64,000 nucleotides of DNA, taken from NCBI GenBank assembly GCA_028285415.1, contig JANQPF010000009.1, forward strand, positions 124,001-188,000, in the 5' to 3' direction. Shown piece after piece: positions 1 through 7,623 of the stretch. The notes under the pieces are model-generated. The model was not told the origin of the DNA. It searched no databases and saw nothing but the letters and a program-made list of their open reading frames with translations. Each line of letters begins with the position of its first letter. Position 1 is the stretch's first letter. A program made the position numbers and the translations under genes. The DNA comes from Pseudomonadales bacterium (lineage in GTDB: Bacteria > Pseudomonadota > Gammaproteobacteria > Pseudomonadales > Azotimanducaceae).

Positions 1-6
1 CCTCCT

Positions 7-330
7 TCAGCGCTGTGTCGTCGGGTCGGAAATCACCGCCACGACTTCATCGACGGTGCAGCCGGTTTCATCTGTCCACAACGCAACCAGTTCACGTAAG
101 AGCGACTCCCTGCGTTCGGGGTTCAGCGGTTCGTTCGAAGTGATCGAGACAACCGAGGACGTGGAAGGTTTTCCCGCGGTAAAGCCATGACCGGGTGCAA
201 CGGGTACCCAGGCGGTTTGCGCCTCCTGGCCAAACGATGCCGAGGCAAACCGGTTCAGTAAATTCAGCATCTCTCCCTTTCTGAGATCGGGTGTCTGCCC
301 TTCTTGAACGATGCATGTGCAGTTGATCAT
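7..330 (-). CDS. tautomerase-like small protein
   Basis: A 107-residue protein divergent from the HxlR regulator. The C-terminal half (about residues 70-103, an Arg-rich helix, a Trp and then a beta strand ending in VISD) resembles the second half of tautomerase/MIF-superfamily subunits. The start reads MINCTC, so residue 2 is Ile, not the catalytic Pro that becomes the N-terminus in active 4-oxalocrotonate tautomerases. If it belongs to that fold it probably has no classical Pro1 chemistry. The nested palindrome at 355-390 lies between it and the regulator, so it is the most likely target of that regulator. The family call is weak; a hypothetical protein is the safe alternative. Confidence 0.5.
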   Translation of the reverse strand: MINCTCIVQEGQTPDLRKGEMLNLLNRFASASFGQEAQTAWVPVAPGHGFTAGKPSTSSVVSITSNEPLNPERRESLLRELVALWTDETGCTVDEVVAVISDPTTQR

Positions 331-354
331 TGTGTCCGCTCCTTCAGTTGAACG

Positions 355-390
355 GTTGCATCATAAAACTTTAAAGTATCATATTGCAAC
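355..390. promoter_or_regulatory. nested palindrome, probable HxlR operator
   Basis: The perfect 10-base palindrome ACTTTAAAGT (368-377) and the outer arms GTTGCA (355-360) and TGCAAC (385-390) share one axis between bases 372 and 373. It lies in the AT-rich gap between the divergent tautomerase-like gene and the HxlR gene. HxlR proteins are dimers that bind such dyads and often repress the neighbouring divergent gene. Seen: the symmetry. Inferred: the function. Confidence 0.5.
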
Positions 391-432
391 CTATTAGTTT
401 TATATTAAAACCTTCTGGAGTAACATGCCCTC

Positions 433-885
433 ATGAAATACAAATCGTACAAAGGGATGAACTGCTCGATGGCGCAGGCGCTCGATGCAATCGGCGAACG
501 TTGGGCATTGTTGATTCTGCGCGAAGCGTTCTACGGCAAAACCCGGTTCAACCAGTTTCTGGACGAACTGGGTATCTCCAGAAACATCCTGTCGGCCAGA
601 TTGAACCACCTGGTGGCTGAAGGCATCCTCGAGAAACGGCCGGCGACTGAGACGTCGCACACCGAATACGTCCTGACTGACGCGGGCCGCGCTCTGCGGA
701 CGGTGATCATTTCGCTGATTCACTGGGGTGATGAGTTTCGGCCACACCCCAAGGGGCAGCGCTTTGATTTCATCGACGCCGAGACCGACGAACCCGTGCG
801 AAAGATGGGTATCTATACCGAGAGCGGCAAAGCCGTAAAACCAGGGCGCGTCAAAGTCATTCCGGGGCCGGGCTTCACGTCTTAG
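433..885 (+). CDS. HxlR family transcriptional regulator
   Basis: A 150-residue winged-helix DNA-binding protein. Residues 9-100 carry the HxlR signature: Cys11 near the N-terminus, IGERWALLILREA, then ISRNILSARLNHL as recognition helix, and a wing followed by YVLTDAGRAL. Cys11 is in the position used for redox or electrophile sensing in several family members such as YodB and HypR. Residues 110-150 form a short polar tail. The gene is divergent from the tautomerase-like gene, with a nested palindrome between them, and lies upstream of and parallel to a haloalkane dehalogenase. Local control of one or both neighbours is likely; the inducer is unknown. Confidence 0.9.
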   Translation: MKYKSYKGMNCSMAQALDAIGERWALLILREAFYGKTRFNQFLDELGISRNILSARLNHLVAEGILEKRPATETSHTEYVLTDAGRALRTVIISLIHWGDEFRPHPKGQRFDFIDAETDEPVRKMGIYTESGKAVKPGRVKVIPGPGFTS

Positions 886-937
886 CCGGCGCCGAGTGCG
901 CTCAGCCCGTCAGTAGCACAGCTGTCAGTCATAGAAT

Positions 938-954
938 ATAATGGAATCCATTAT
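938..954. promoter_or_regulatory. 17-base perfect palindrome upstream of dehalogenase
   Basis: ATAATGGA and TCCATTAT surround a single central A. The site ends 29 bases before the haloalkane dehalogenase ATG at 984, and its AT-rich arms could overlap a promoter. A role as repressor or activator operator is inferred from position and symmetry only. Confidence 0.45.
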
Positions 955-983
955 TTAGTGTTCAACGTTTAATGTAGCTGCTC

Positions 984-2048
984 ATGAAAATACTCCGTAC
1001 GCCTGACGAACGCTTTGCCCATCTGGCGGATTACCCATTCACCCCCAACTACACCAACATCACAACGGACGACGGCAGTGAGCTGCGTATCCATCACCTC
1101 GACGAAGGCCCGGCGGACGGCCCGTTGGTCCTGTGCATGCATGGCCAACCGGTGTGGAGCTATCTGTATCGGAAGGTGATTCCTCACCTGACCGCAGCCG
1201 GGATGCGGGTCATCGCTCCTGACCTGGTCGGCTATGGTAAATCGGATAAACCGGCCGCCCGGGAAGACTACAGCTACGAACGTCAGGTCCAGTGGATGGG
1301 CGCGTGGCTCGAAGCAAACGATTTCAGCGGCATCACGTTCTTCGGCCAGGACTGGGGCGGGCTGGTTGGCCTGCGTCTGGTGGTGAACCACGCGGCGCGC
1401 TTCGAGCGCGTGGTCATTTCCAACACCGGCCTGCCTTACAACCCCGACGTGCCGCAGGCCGTCGTCACGGAAGTCGAGAACTTCCGCGCCAACGCACCAA
1501 CGCCCAGCCTGATCGAAATGCAGCAAGCGCTCAGCAGTATGGATGGCGGCAATCCGGCCAAAAAATTCGCTTACTGGCAGAAGTGGTGCTGGGAAACCGA
1601 AGACCTGCCCATCGGCTTCATCATGTCCATGATGCTCGAGCCACCCGGGCGGGCGCTGCAGGCATTCAAATTTCTGCTGAACAAGGTAGGCGTCACGTCA
1701 CCGCTGCCCACGCCGCTCGCCAGAGCCTACGACGCGCCATTCCCGGACCCAAGCTACAAGATGGGACCTCGCGCAATGCCAAGCCAGGTGCCGACACTGC
1801 CAACCTCACCGTCCCTCGAAGCGCAGCGCCAGGCCTGGGCGTTCTTCGAAACGTTCGATAAGCCGTTCCTGTGCGCCTTTGCCGACAACGATCCGGTGAC
1901 ACGCGGGGGTGAAGCTGAGTTCAGGGAGAAAGTCCCCGGCACCCGCGGTCTGCCGCACACCACCATCAAAGGTGGCGGGCACTTCGTCCAGGAGAACGCT
2001 CCGGAGCAGGTAGCACAGGTCATCATCGAACTGATTCAGTCGACATGA
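984..2048 (+). CDS. haloalkane dehalogenase-like alpha/beta hydrolase (HLD-I type)
   Basis: A 354-residue alpha/beta hydrolase. It would hydrolyse a carbon-halogen bond to an alcohol through an aspartyl-ester intermediate in the cytoplasm. Visible: oxyanion motif H53-G54-Q55-P56, nucleophile elbow GQDWGG with Asp123 followed by halide-binding Trp124, an acid in ADNDP (Asp301 or Asp303) and catalytic His333 in GHFVQE. Overall order and the AYDAPFPDPSYK stretch match subfamily I (DhlA-like). It is about 45 residues longer than DhlA, and HGQP replaces the usual HGEP or HGNP, so substrate range or even dehalogenase activity is uncertain; an epoxide- or fluoroacetate-type hydrolase is less likely. 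It has its own palindromic upstream site and converges on a sulfatase 12 bases away. Confidence 0.85.
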   Translation: MKILRTPDERFAHLADYPFTPNYTNITTDDGSELRIHHLDEGPADGPLVLCMHGQPVWSYLYRKVIPHLTAAGMRVIAPDLVGYGKSDKPAAREDYSYERQVQWMGAWLEANDFSGITFFGQDWGGLVGLRLVVNHAARFERVVISNTGLPYNPDVPQAVVTEVENFRANAPTPSLIEMQQALSSMDGGNPAKKFAYWQKWCWETEDLPIGFIMSMMLEPPGRALQAFKFLLNKVGVTSPLPTPLARAYDAPFPDPSYKMGPRAMPSQVPTLPTSPSLEAQRQAWAFFETFDKPFLCAFADNDPVTRGGEAEFREKVPGTRGLPHTTIKGGGHFVQENAPEQVAQVIIELIQST

Positions 2049-2060
2049 TGTGCCGGGAAC

Positions 2061-3701
2061 TCAGTTACTCCAGTAGACGTAGGTATCGGTTGCCGGATCC
2101 ATTTCCTCGCGCAGGTGCTTATCGACGTTGATCGGCGAGGCGCCGATGGAGTCCCAGAGCGGCGGCACCATTTCCGAGTTGTGCGCCTCGAGCAGCGCCA
2201 TCATCTCCTCGATCACCTCCGGGTGTTGCGCCGCAAGGTTGGTGGTTTCACCAGGATCTGAAGCCAGGTCGAAGAGCCAGGTTTTCCCGATCAGCGGATC
2301 CGTAGCCATCTTCCAGTCATGGTGGCGGACCGTACGGTAGTCGCCAGCTCGCCAGAACAACGTCTCGTGCGGTCTGCTTTCAGTTTCCTCACCCCGGGCA
2401 TACGGCAGGAGGCTGACACCGTCGATCTGATGCGCAAGCGTGGCGCCCGCGGCATCCGCAGCGGTGGCGTAGATGTCAAAGTGGTGAACCGGCACGTCGA
2501 CGGTCTGACCCGGAGGGATGCTCGCCGGCCATTTGATGAAATAGGGCACATGGATACCACCCTCAAAATTGGTGATCTTCCAACCGCGAAACGGCTTGTT
2601 GAGATCAGCAATGCCCACATAGCCCGCGCCTCCGTTGTCGGAGGTGAAGATCACGATGGTGTTGTCGTTCAGGCCGTTGGCGTCGAGGGCTTCCAGCACC
2701 CGCCCCACCCCTCGATCCAGCCCGCGAATCATCCCGGCGTAGACGCGTTCCGTGTGATCGTCAATGTGAGCCAGCGCGTCATAATCCTGCCTGGCAGCCT
2801 GCAGCGGCGTATGCGGCGCCCAGTGTGCGAGATAGAGAAAGAACGGGCGGTGCCTGTTGTTGTCGATGACCTTGACCGCCTCGTCGGTGTAGTAGTCGGT
2901 CAGATAGCCACCAGGTTTGAACGCTTCGCCGCCGTTGTAACTGGCAGCAAACCTCATGCCCGCCCACAGGAAACGATCGATGGGGTCGTAAGCGAGCTTG
3001 GAATTGACCACATCCGGGTCGTCCTCCTCTGCATAAAGACCTGAGTGCATGAGGAGGCTCTGATCAAAACCCTGATCCTGCGCGGCGCTGCCGTGCGCAC
3101 GGCCGAGATGCCATTTGCCAATGTGCGCGGTGTAGTAACCCTGCGCCTTCAAGACTTCCGCAAGCGTAATCTCGCTGGCCGGCAAACCCATCTGGTCGTA
3201 CGGGATGGTACGCGGATTGTCTGCCGGTATTTGCGGCGGCTTCCGGTTGCCTCTCATCATGCCAAGCGCGGTTCCCATGCCGGACGGGGTTGGCGTGAAT
3301 TCGAAGCCAAAGCGCGAGCCGTATCGTCCGGACATCATCATTGCTCGCGACGGTGCGCAGGTGCCCTGCCCCGCGTAGCCGCTGGTGAAGTTGACGCCGG
3401 CAGCGGCAATCGAGTCGATGTGGGGGGTCGGCACCGTGCCACCCGCCACACCGCCGCCGTTGAACGTCAGATCGTTCCAGCCCAGGTCGTCCGCAACAAT
3501 GAGCACAACATTTGGCGGACGCTGCGGATTTTCAGGCGCATCAGGCCCGCGTTCCCAGCTCACTTCCTGATGCGGACCCACCGGCGTATTGCGATCGCTC
3601 ATGATCGAGAGGCCCGTCAGCATAATCTCAACCCGAAAGGCGTAGGCCAATCCTCCCAGGAGCGCAATGCAGACCAACGCGATGGTCAGAAACTTCCCCA
3701 T
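2061..3701 (-). CDS. membrane-anchored sulfatase
   Basis: A 546-residue type I sulfatase. Residues 3-21 are an uncleaved-looking hydrophobic segment, so the enzyme is probably anchored with its catalytic domain in the periplasm. The catalytic domain starts at PNVVLIVADDLGWND (metal Asp pair 71-72). The formylglycine signature is C115-APSR-119 followed by SGRYG, giving a Cys-type enzyme that needs a maturase. HIGKWHLG and FTSDNGG supply further metal and substrate residues. It would release sulfate from an ester of unknown nature. It is divergent from an anchored protein of unknown function with a 93-base gap between the two starts, which hints at a shared envelope task. Confidence 0.92.
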   Translation of the reverse strand: MGKFLTIALVCIALLGGLAYAFRVEIMLTGLSIMSDRNTPVGPHQEVSWERGPDAPENPQRPPNVVLIVADDLGWNDLTFNGGGVAGGTVPTPHIDSIAAAGVNFTSGYAGQGTCAPSRAMMMSGRYGSRFGFEFTPTPSGMGTALGMMRGNRKPPQIPADNPRTIPYDQMGLPASEITLAEVLKAQGYYTAHIGKWHLGRAHGSAAQDQGFDQSLLMHSGLYAEEDDPDVVNSKLAYDPIDRFLWAGMRFAASYNGGEAFKPGGYLTDYYTDEAVKVIDNNRHRPFFLYLAHWAPHTPLQAARQDYDALAHIDDHTERVYAGMIRGLDRGVGRVLEALDANGLNDNTIVIFTSDNGGAGYVGIADLNKPFRGWKITNFEGGIHVPYFIKWPASIPPGQTVDVPVHHFDIYATAADAAGATLAHQIDGVSLLPYARGEETESRPHETLFWRAGDYRTVRHHDWKMATDPLIGKTWLFDLASDPGETTNLAAQHPEVIEEMMALLEAHNSEMVPPLWDSIGASPINVDKHLREEMDPATDTYVYWSN

Positions 3702-3794
3702 GACTTGAACCCGAAGATATAATGAGTCACATTAAACAACATCGTACCGCGACTGCCAAAGCATTTTATTGCGGCGCAATACTGAACCTCATTC

Positions 3795-4499
3795 ATGATA
3801 AGAAAGTTGATAAAAATCATCACCTTAGCGACAACTGCTCTCGTGGTTATCGTCCTGGGTGCGTTTGCGTTCGTATTCTTTTCTCCACGCCCACCCCTGA
3901 CTATCGATCCGGCGACGCTGGCCGGCGACGGCAGCACCATCAACTACTGCGAGCTGCCAGCGCTCGACGGCAGTGGCATGGCGGCCGCAGAGATCCCCAA
4001 GGCCAACACACCAGGCTGCAGCTACGCTCACTTTCCCCTGCCGGTATTGCGTGACTGCACGGAACCATTACCCGCCGGCGCGGCAGACATTCGCGGGCTG
4101 TGGATTGGCGTCACCGGCAACGTTGGCCACGTCGAGCGCGTGGAGCAGTGCGGCGCCCGCGTGGTAGTGACGAGCAGCGGGATCATCCACGATTCCGGCC
4201 CCAACAGCACCGGCGGCTACAATTCCAACGATACGGAGGGTGGCGTGCTGTTCACCATCGGCGGCGAAGAATACTGTCCGCGGACGTCCGCCGGCATGTT
4301 CTGGAATGACGGCATCCTCGATTTTCGCGTGCTAGGCTGGGGGCCGGTCGTCGTGAGACGCTACATGGAGGGTGAGCAGCTGGTCTGGGAATACGCAGAC
4401 GGCAGCGTCACGCACATGGATCGGATCTGTGAGCTACCCCCGGGGCACAGGATTCCCGAGCCGCGCGGGCGGCGTCTGGCGATCTTTGCCGGGACGTAG
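3795..4499 (+). CDS. membrane-anchored protein of unknown function
   Basis: A 234-residue protein I do not recognise. Residues 5-29 form one strong membrane segment, followed by a soluble domain (about 35-234) with seven Cys, which suggests a periplasmic, disulfide-bearing beta-rich fold. A Gly/Asn-rich stretch near residues 130-150 resembles a loop between strands. No catalytic motif is visible. It is divergent from the anchored sulfatase and ends 24 bases upstream of the selenoprotein gene, so it could be the first gene of that transcription unit. Start ATG 3795 gives a normal anchor. Confidence 0.6.
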   Translation: MIRKLIKIITLATTALVVIVLGAFAFVFFSPRPPLTIDPATLAGDGSTINYCELPALDGSGMAAAEIPKANTPGCSYAHFPLPVLRDCTEPLPAGAADIRGLWIGVTGNVGHVERVEQCGARVVVTSSGIIHDSGPNSTGGYNSNDTEGGVLFTIGGEEYCPRTSAGMFWNDGILDFRVLGWGPVVVRRYMEGEQLVWEYADGSVTHMDRICELPPGHRIPEPRGRRLAIFAGT

Positions 4500-4523
4500 C
4501 TGAATCGAAGAGGTGACGTTGTC

Positions 4524-5732
4524 ATGGTCCGTCTGAGCGACTTACCCGAATACGAGCGCGAACACCTGATCGGCAAGGCAATGCCGCCGCTCCGCCCACC
4601 CGCCTGGACGCCGCGCGAAAAGCCCGTCGATGAGATGCGGGTTGCGCTCATCACCACCGCGGGGCTGCACTTTCGCAACGCTCCCGCGTTCAGCTTTACC
4701 GATGCCGGCTTTCGCCCGATTCCCTCCGAAGCCGATGCCAATGACCTCATCATGTCGCACAGCTCGGTCAACTTCGACCGCAGCGGGTTTACCGAGGACG
4801 TCAACCTCGTGTTTCCCATTGAGCGATTCAGAGAGCTCGAGACAGCAGGTCGGATCGGCAGCCTCGCGAGCATCCACTACAGCTTCATGGGCGCGGGCCT
4901 TCTGCCCGAGTCCTACGAAGACTCTGCCGGCCAGGTTGCGGGTCTCCTCAAAAAAGACAACGTTGATGCGGTATTCCTCACCCCCGTCTGACCCAACTGC
5001 ACCCGCGCCGTGTGCGCACTGGGTTACTTCCTGGAGCAGGCCGGTCTCATGACTACCGGCATCAGCCTGGTTCGTGAAAACGCCGCGAGCCTCGAGCCGC
5101 CGCGAACGTTATGGGTTTCGTTTCCGCTCGGACGTCCGCTTGGGGTGCCGAACGATGCCAGCTTCCAGCATCGCGTCATCAGTGCGGCCCTGGATCTTCT
5201 CGATCATGCTGAGGGCCCGGTATTGGCGGACTACCCGGAGGACGCGCCCCGGGTGGATACCGACGCTTCCCCCGCCTGCCCGGTATCGTTCGGTACGGAC
5301 GCCACCACCTGGCAAGTGCGTCTGAGCGCGGAACTCGCCAACCTCAGTCCCTGGTACCAGATTGGCCGGGACCGACGCGGCGGCAGAACCATGGTCGGAG
5401 TGTCGGCATCGAGTACCGAGGAGATCATCGAACGCATGGCCGCCGACCTGGATGCCGAGACGCTGCCTGACAATCTGAGCTGGTTCAAAGCGGCCATCGA
5501 GGACGTCAAAGCCTACTACGTGGAAGCGCTGACGGCGCAACCTGGCGCGTACGACCCGCAAGAGACATACAACACCCTGTGGCACGAGACCGAGCTCGGC
5601 GCCGCGCTTCGCTGGTTTTACGATCGATTCAGCGCACACCCACAGCTCTCCGGATTTGCACGCATTGTGCTGCCGCGCGACGCAACTGAGGGATTCAACC
5701 CCTCTGGCACCACCGAGGACACCTCCCTATGA
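4524..5732 (+). CDS. GrdB/PrdB-like reductase, selenoprotein (Sec at in-frame TGA)
   Basis: Read as one 402-residue protein with TGA 4989-4991 decoded as selenocysteine 156. Before the TGA the protein ends DAVFLTPV; after it the same frame continues PNCTRAVCALG, giving a U156-P-N-C159 redox motif followed by the helix FLEQAGLMTTGISLVREN. In the clostridial glycine/sarcosine/betaine reductase subunit B and D-proline reductase PrdB, Sec sits at this point in a UxxC motif after a DAV..L..T/V strand. A hairpin follows the TGA at once (4991-5024). Conservation continues to residue 402. A stop here would split an otherwise intact gene. Its ATGA overlap with the next gene implies coupled translation. 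Substrate is unknown; a Stickland-type role does not fit an aerobe. Confidence 0.85.
4991..5024 (+). promoter_or_regulatory. candidate bacterial SECIS hairpin
   Basis: Immediately 3' of the TGA, outer arms ACCCA (4991-4995) and TGGGT (5020-5024) pair perfectly. Inside, GCAC (4999-5002) pairs with GTGC (5012-5015), leaving a nine-base apical loop CCGCGCCGT about 12-20 bases after the TGA. Position and loop size match SelB-recognised elements inside bacterial selenoprotein genes; the internal loop is asymmetric. Fold checked by eye only. Confidence 0.6.
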
Positions 5733-6583
5733 ACGTCAAGCCAATAACCGCAAAGTTTGTCGCCGAGATCGAAGACATCGACGTGCGCAGCATCAGCGGG
5801 GATGAGTTCAACGAGCTCCATCGAGCCTGGCTCGAGTACGGCGTGCTGCGGTTGCGCAATCAGCCGCTCGACGAAGACGAGTTGCAGACATTCAGCGCAA
5901 ATTTCGGTCCGCTCGAGGAGATACCGCTCGGGCGCCTGCCCGAGGTCGTGCGCCGTAAAATCAAGAACCGTTTCGTCACCCAGCTCTCCAACATTGTCGT
6001 GGATGGCAAACCCATCGGCGGCCTGGGCAACGCAGAGGCCTCCTGGCATTCGGACATGACCTACGTGGAGACACCTCCGCCTGCCTCCGTGCTGCTGGGC
6101 GTGGAAATACCGGAAACGGGCGGTGACACTTACTTTGCCGACCAGAACGCCGCCTACGAGGCTCTGCCTGACGATCTGCGCGCGCGAGTCGCTGGGCTGA
6201 CGATCAAACACGACGCCGCGCACACCAGCATCGGCAGTCTGCGACCCGGCTTTGAGCCTTTTGACGACCCGCGGGAAGCGCCGGGCGCCGTGCATCCGAT
6301 TGTGATCACGCACCCCGAAACCGGGCAGAAAACCCTCTATCTCGGGCGGCGCGAATGGGCTTACGTGCCGGGCATGACGTTGGCGGACAGCGAGGCGCTG
6401 CTCGATGCGCTCTGGGCATACGCGGCACGCCCGGAGAACGTGTGGCGCCAGGTCTGGCAGCCTGGCGATCTCATCATCTGGGACAATCGGCGCGTGCTGC
6501 ACCGCCGCGACGATTTCGACCAGAACGCGCGACGCCTGATGAAGCGCTGCCAGGTGCTCAGCAGAGAAGCCATTACCGGCTGA
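5729..6583 (+). CDS. TauD/TfdA family Fe(II)/2-oxoglutarate dioxygenase
   Basis: A 284-residue cytoplasmic dioxygenase that would hydroxylate a substrate using O2 and 2-oxoglutarate. The facial triad is visible as H107 and D109 (WHSDMTY) and H258 (VLHRRDDF), with 2-oxoglutarate-binding Arg in NARRLMKR (R269/R273). Other family blocks are GGDTYFADQNAAYEALP and the N-terminal GVLRLRNQPL. Its ATG overlaps the stop of the selenoprotein gene (ATGA), so the two are probably translationally coupled and share a pathway. Substrate cannot be read from the sequence; taurine, 2,4-D-like and betaine-like acids are all handled by relatives. Confidence 0.92.
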   Translation: MNVKPITAKFVAEIEDIDVRSISGDEFNELHRAWLEYGVLRLRNQPLDEDELQTFSANFGPLEEIPLGRLPEVVRRKIKNRFVTQLSNIVVDGKPIGGLGNAEASWHSDMTYVETPPPASVLLGVEIPETGGDTYFADQNAAYEALPDDLRARVAGLTIKHDAAHTSIGSLRPGFEPFDDPREAPGAVHPIVITHPETGQKTLYLGRREWAYVPGMTLADSEALLDALWAYAARPENVWRQVWQPGDLIIWDNRRVLHRRDDFDQNARRLMKRCQVLSREAITG

Positions 6584-6643
6584 CCACCCGACGGTACGCG
6601 CCGGCAAACCGCCAGTTGCGTGCAAATGACCGCGCATGCGCTG

Positions 6644-6652
6644 TGCTAACAT
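6644..6652 (+). promoter_or_regulatory. possible extended -10 element
   Basis: TGCTAACAT reads as an extended -10 (TGn plus TAACAT) about 30 bases before the start of the second dioxygenase, in a 99-base gap inside an otherwise one-directional cluster. No good -35 is seen at the usual spacing. Confidence 0.25.
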
Positions 6653-6682
6653 CTCGCTCTCGTACCGAGACCGAGGGGAACC

Positions 6683-7537
6683 ATGGCTGAACCCGCAACG
6701 ATCGACGAGTCACCCTTCCCGCTGCTGCATCTGACACCCTGCATTGGCACAGAGGTGCATGGAATCGATCTGGCCCAGGACCTCGATCAAGCCGTCATCG
6801 ACTATCTGTCGAACCTGCTCGTTGAGCGCAAAGTCATTTTCTTTCGCGGCCAGCAGATCTCCAGAGAGGCACACATTGCCTTCGCCGCACGATTCGGCGA
6901 GTTGGAGGTTCATCCGTTCACAGCGAACAACGATGAGCACCCCGAGATCATTCACTTGAACAACGATGAAGCGCACCCGCCCTACATCAACATCTGGCAC
7001 TCCGACGTGACCTGGCGGGCGGAGCCCTCCCTGGGATCAATACTACGCGCCAGGGTCGTGCCGGAAGTCGGCGGGGATACGCTCTTTGCGAACATGGAAG
7101 CGGCATATGACGCGCTCGACGAAGCAACCAGGGAGGCCATCGACGGCCTCGAAGCGGTGCATGACAACGAAAGTTTTCTCAACGGCATGAGGGCAAACGG
7201 CGCGAGCGAGGAGGCAGTTGCGGCGAAACGCGCTGAATTTCCTCCCGCCACGCATCCGGTTGTGCGCACGCATCCCGTCAGCGGCCGCAAATCCCTGTAC
7301 GTCAATCGCGCTTTCACCCGCCGCATCGTCGGCATGGACACCGAGGCGTCGGACACGCTCCTGAACAAGCTCTACCTGCAAGCGTGGATTCCCGACTACC
7401 AGTGCCGGTTCCGCTGGCAGCCGGACAGCTTCGCGTTCTGGGACAACCGGGCGGCGCAACACTATGCCGCTGCAGACTACTGGCCGCACCGTCGAGAGAT
7501 GGAGCGCGTGACCATCATCGGGGATCGTCCACGCTGA
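6683..7537 (+). CDS. second TauD/TfdA family dioxygenase
   Basis: A 284-residue Fe(II)/2-oxoglutarate dioxygenase, only distantly similar to the one before it. Triad: H106 and D108 in WHSDVTW, H260 in DNRAAQHYAAADY, with 2-oxoglutarate Arg in RREMER (R271/R275). RKVIFFRGQQIS and GGDTLFANMEAAYDAL are family blocks, and the C-terminal half is closer to true TauD than the upstream paralogue. It has a good ribosome site (GAGGGGAAcc before ATG) and sits 99 bases downstream of the first dioxygenase, so the two may act in series or on related substrates. No sulfonate transporter is adjacent, so taurine is only one possibility. Confidence 0.92.
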   Translation: MAEPATIDESPFPLLHLTPCIGTEVHGIDLAQDLDQAVIDYLSNLLVERKVIFFRGQQISREAHIAFAARFGELEVHPFTANNDEHPEIIHLNNDEAHPPYINIWHSDVTWRAEPSLGSILRARVVPEVGGDTLFANMEAAYDALDEATREAIDGLEAVHDNESFLNGMRANGASEEAVAAKRAEFPPATHPVVRTHPVSGRKSLYVNRAFTRRIVGMDTEASDTLLNKLYLQAWIPDYQCRFRWQPDSFAFWDNRAAQHYAAADYWPHRREMERVTIIGDRPR

Positions 7538-7623
7538 TCGACTTCAGTCGGACGGAAAGTGCGGGCGTGTTACCAGCGCTCGGCGGGCCAACGACATTTT
7601 GAAAAACAACGTCTGGAGGGACC

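Noticed and set aside
4989-4991. Ordinary nonsense mutation making a pseudogene of the GrdB-like protein
   Set aside because: The downstream half keeps family conservation and an intact coupled overlap with the next gene, and the TGA falls exactly on the known Sec position with a hairpin behind it.
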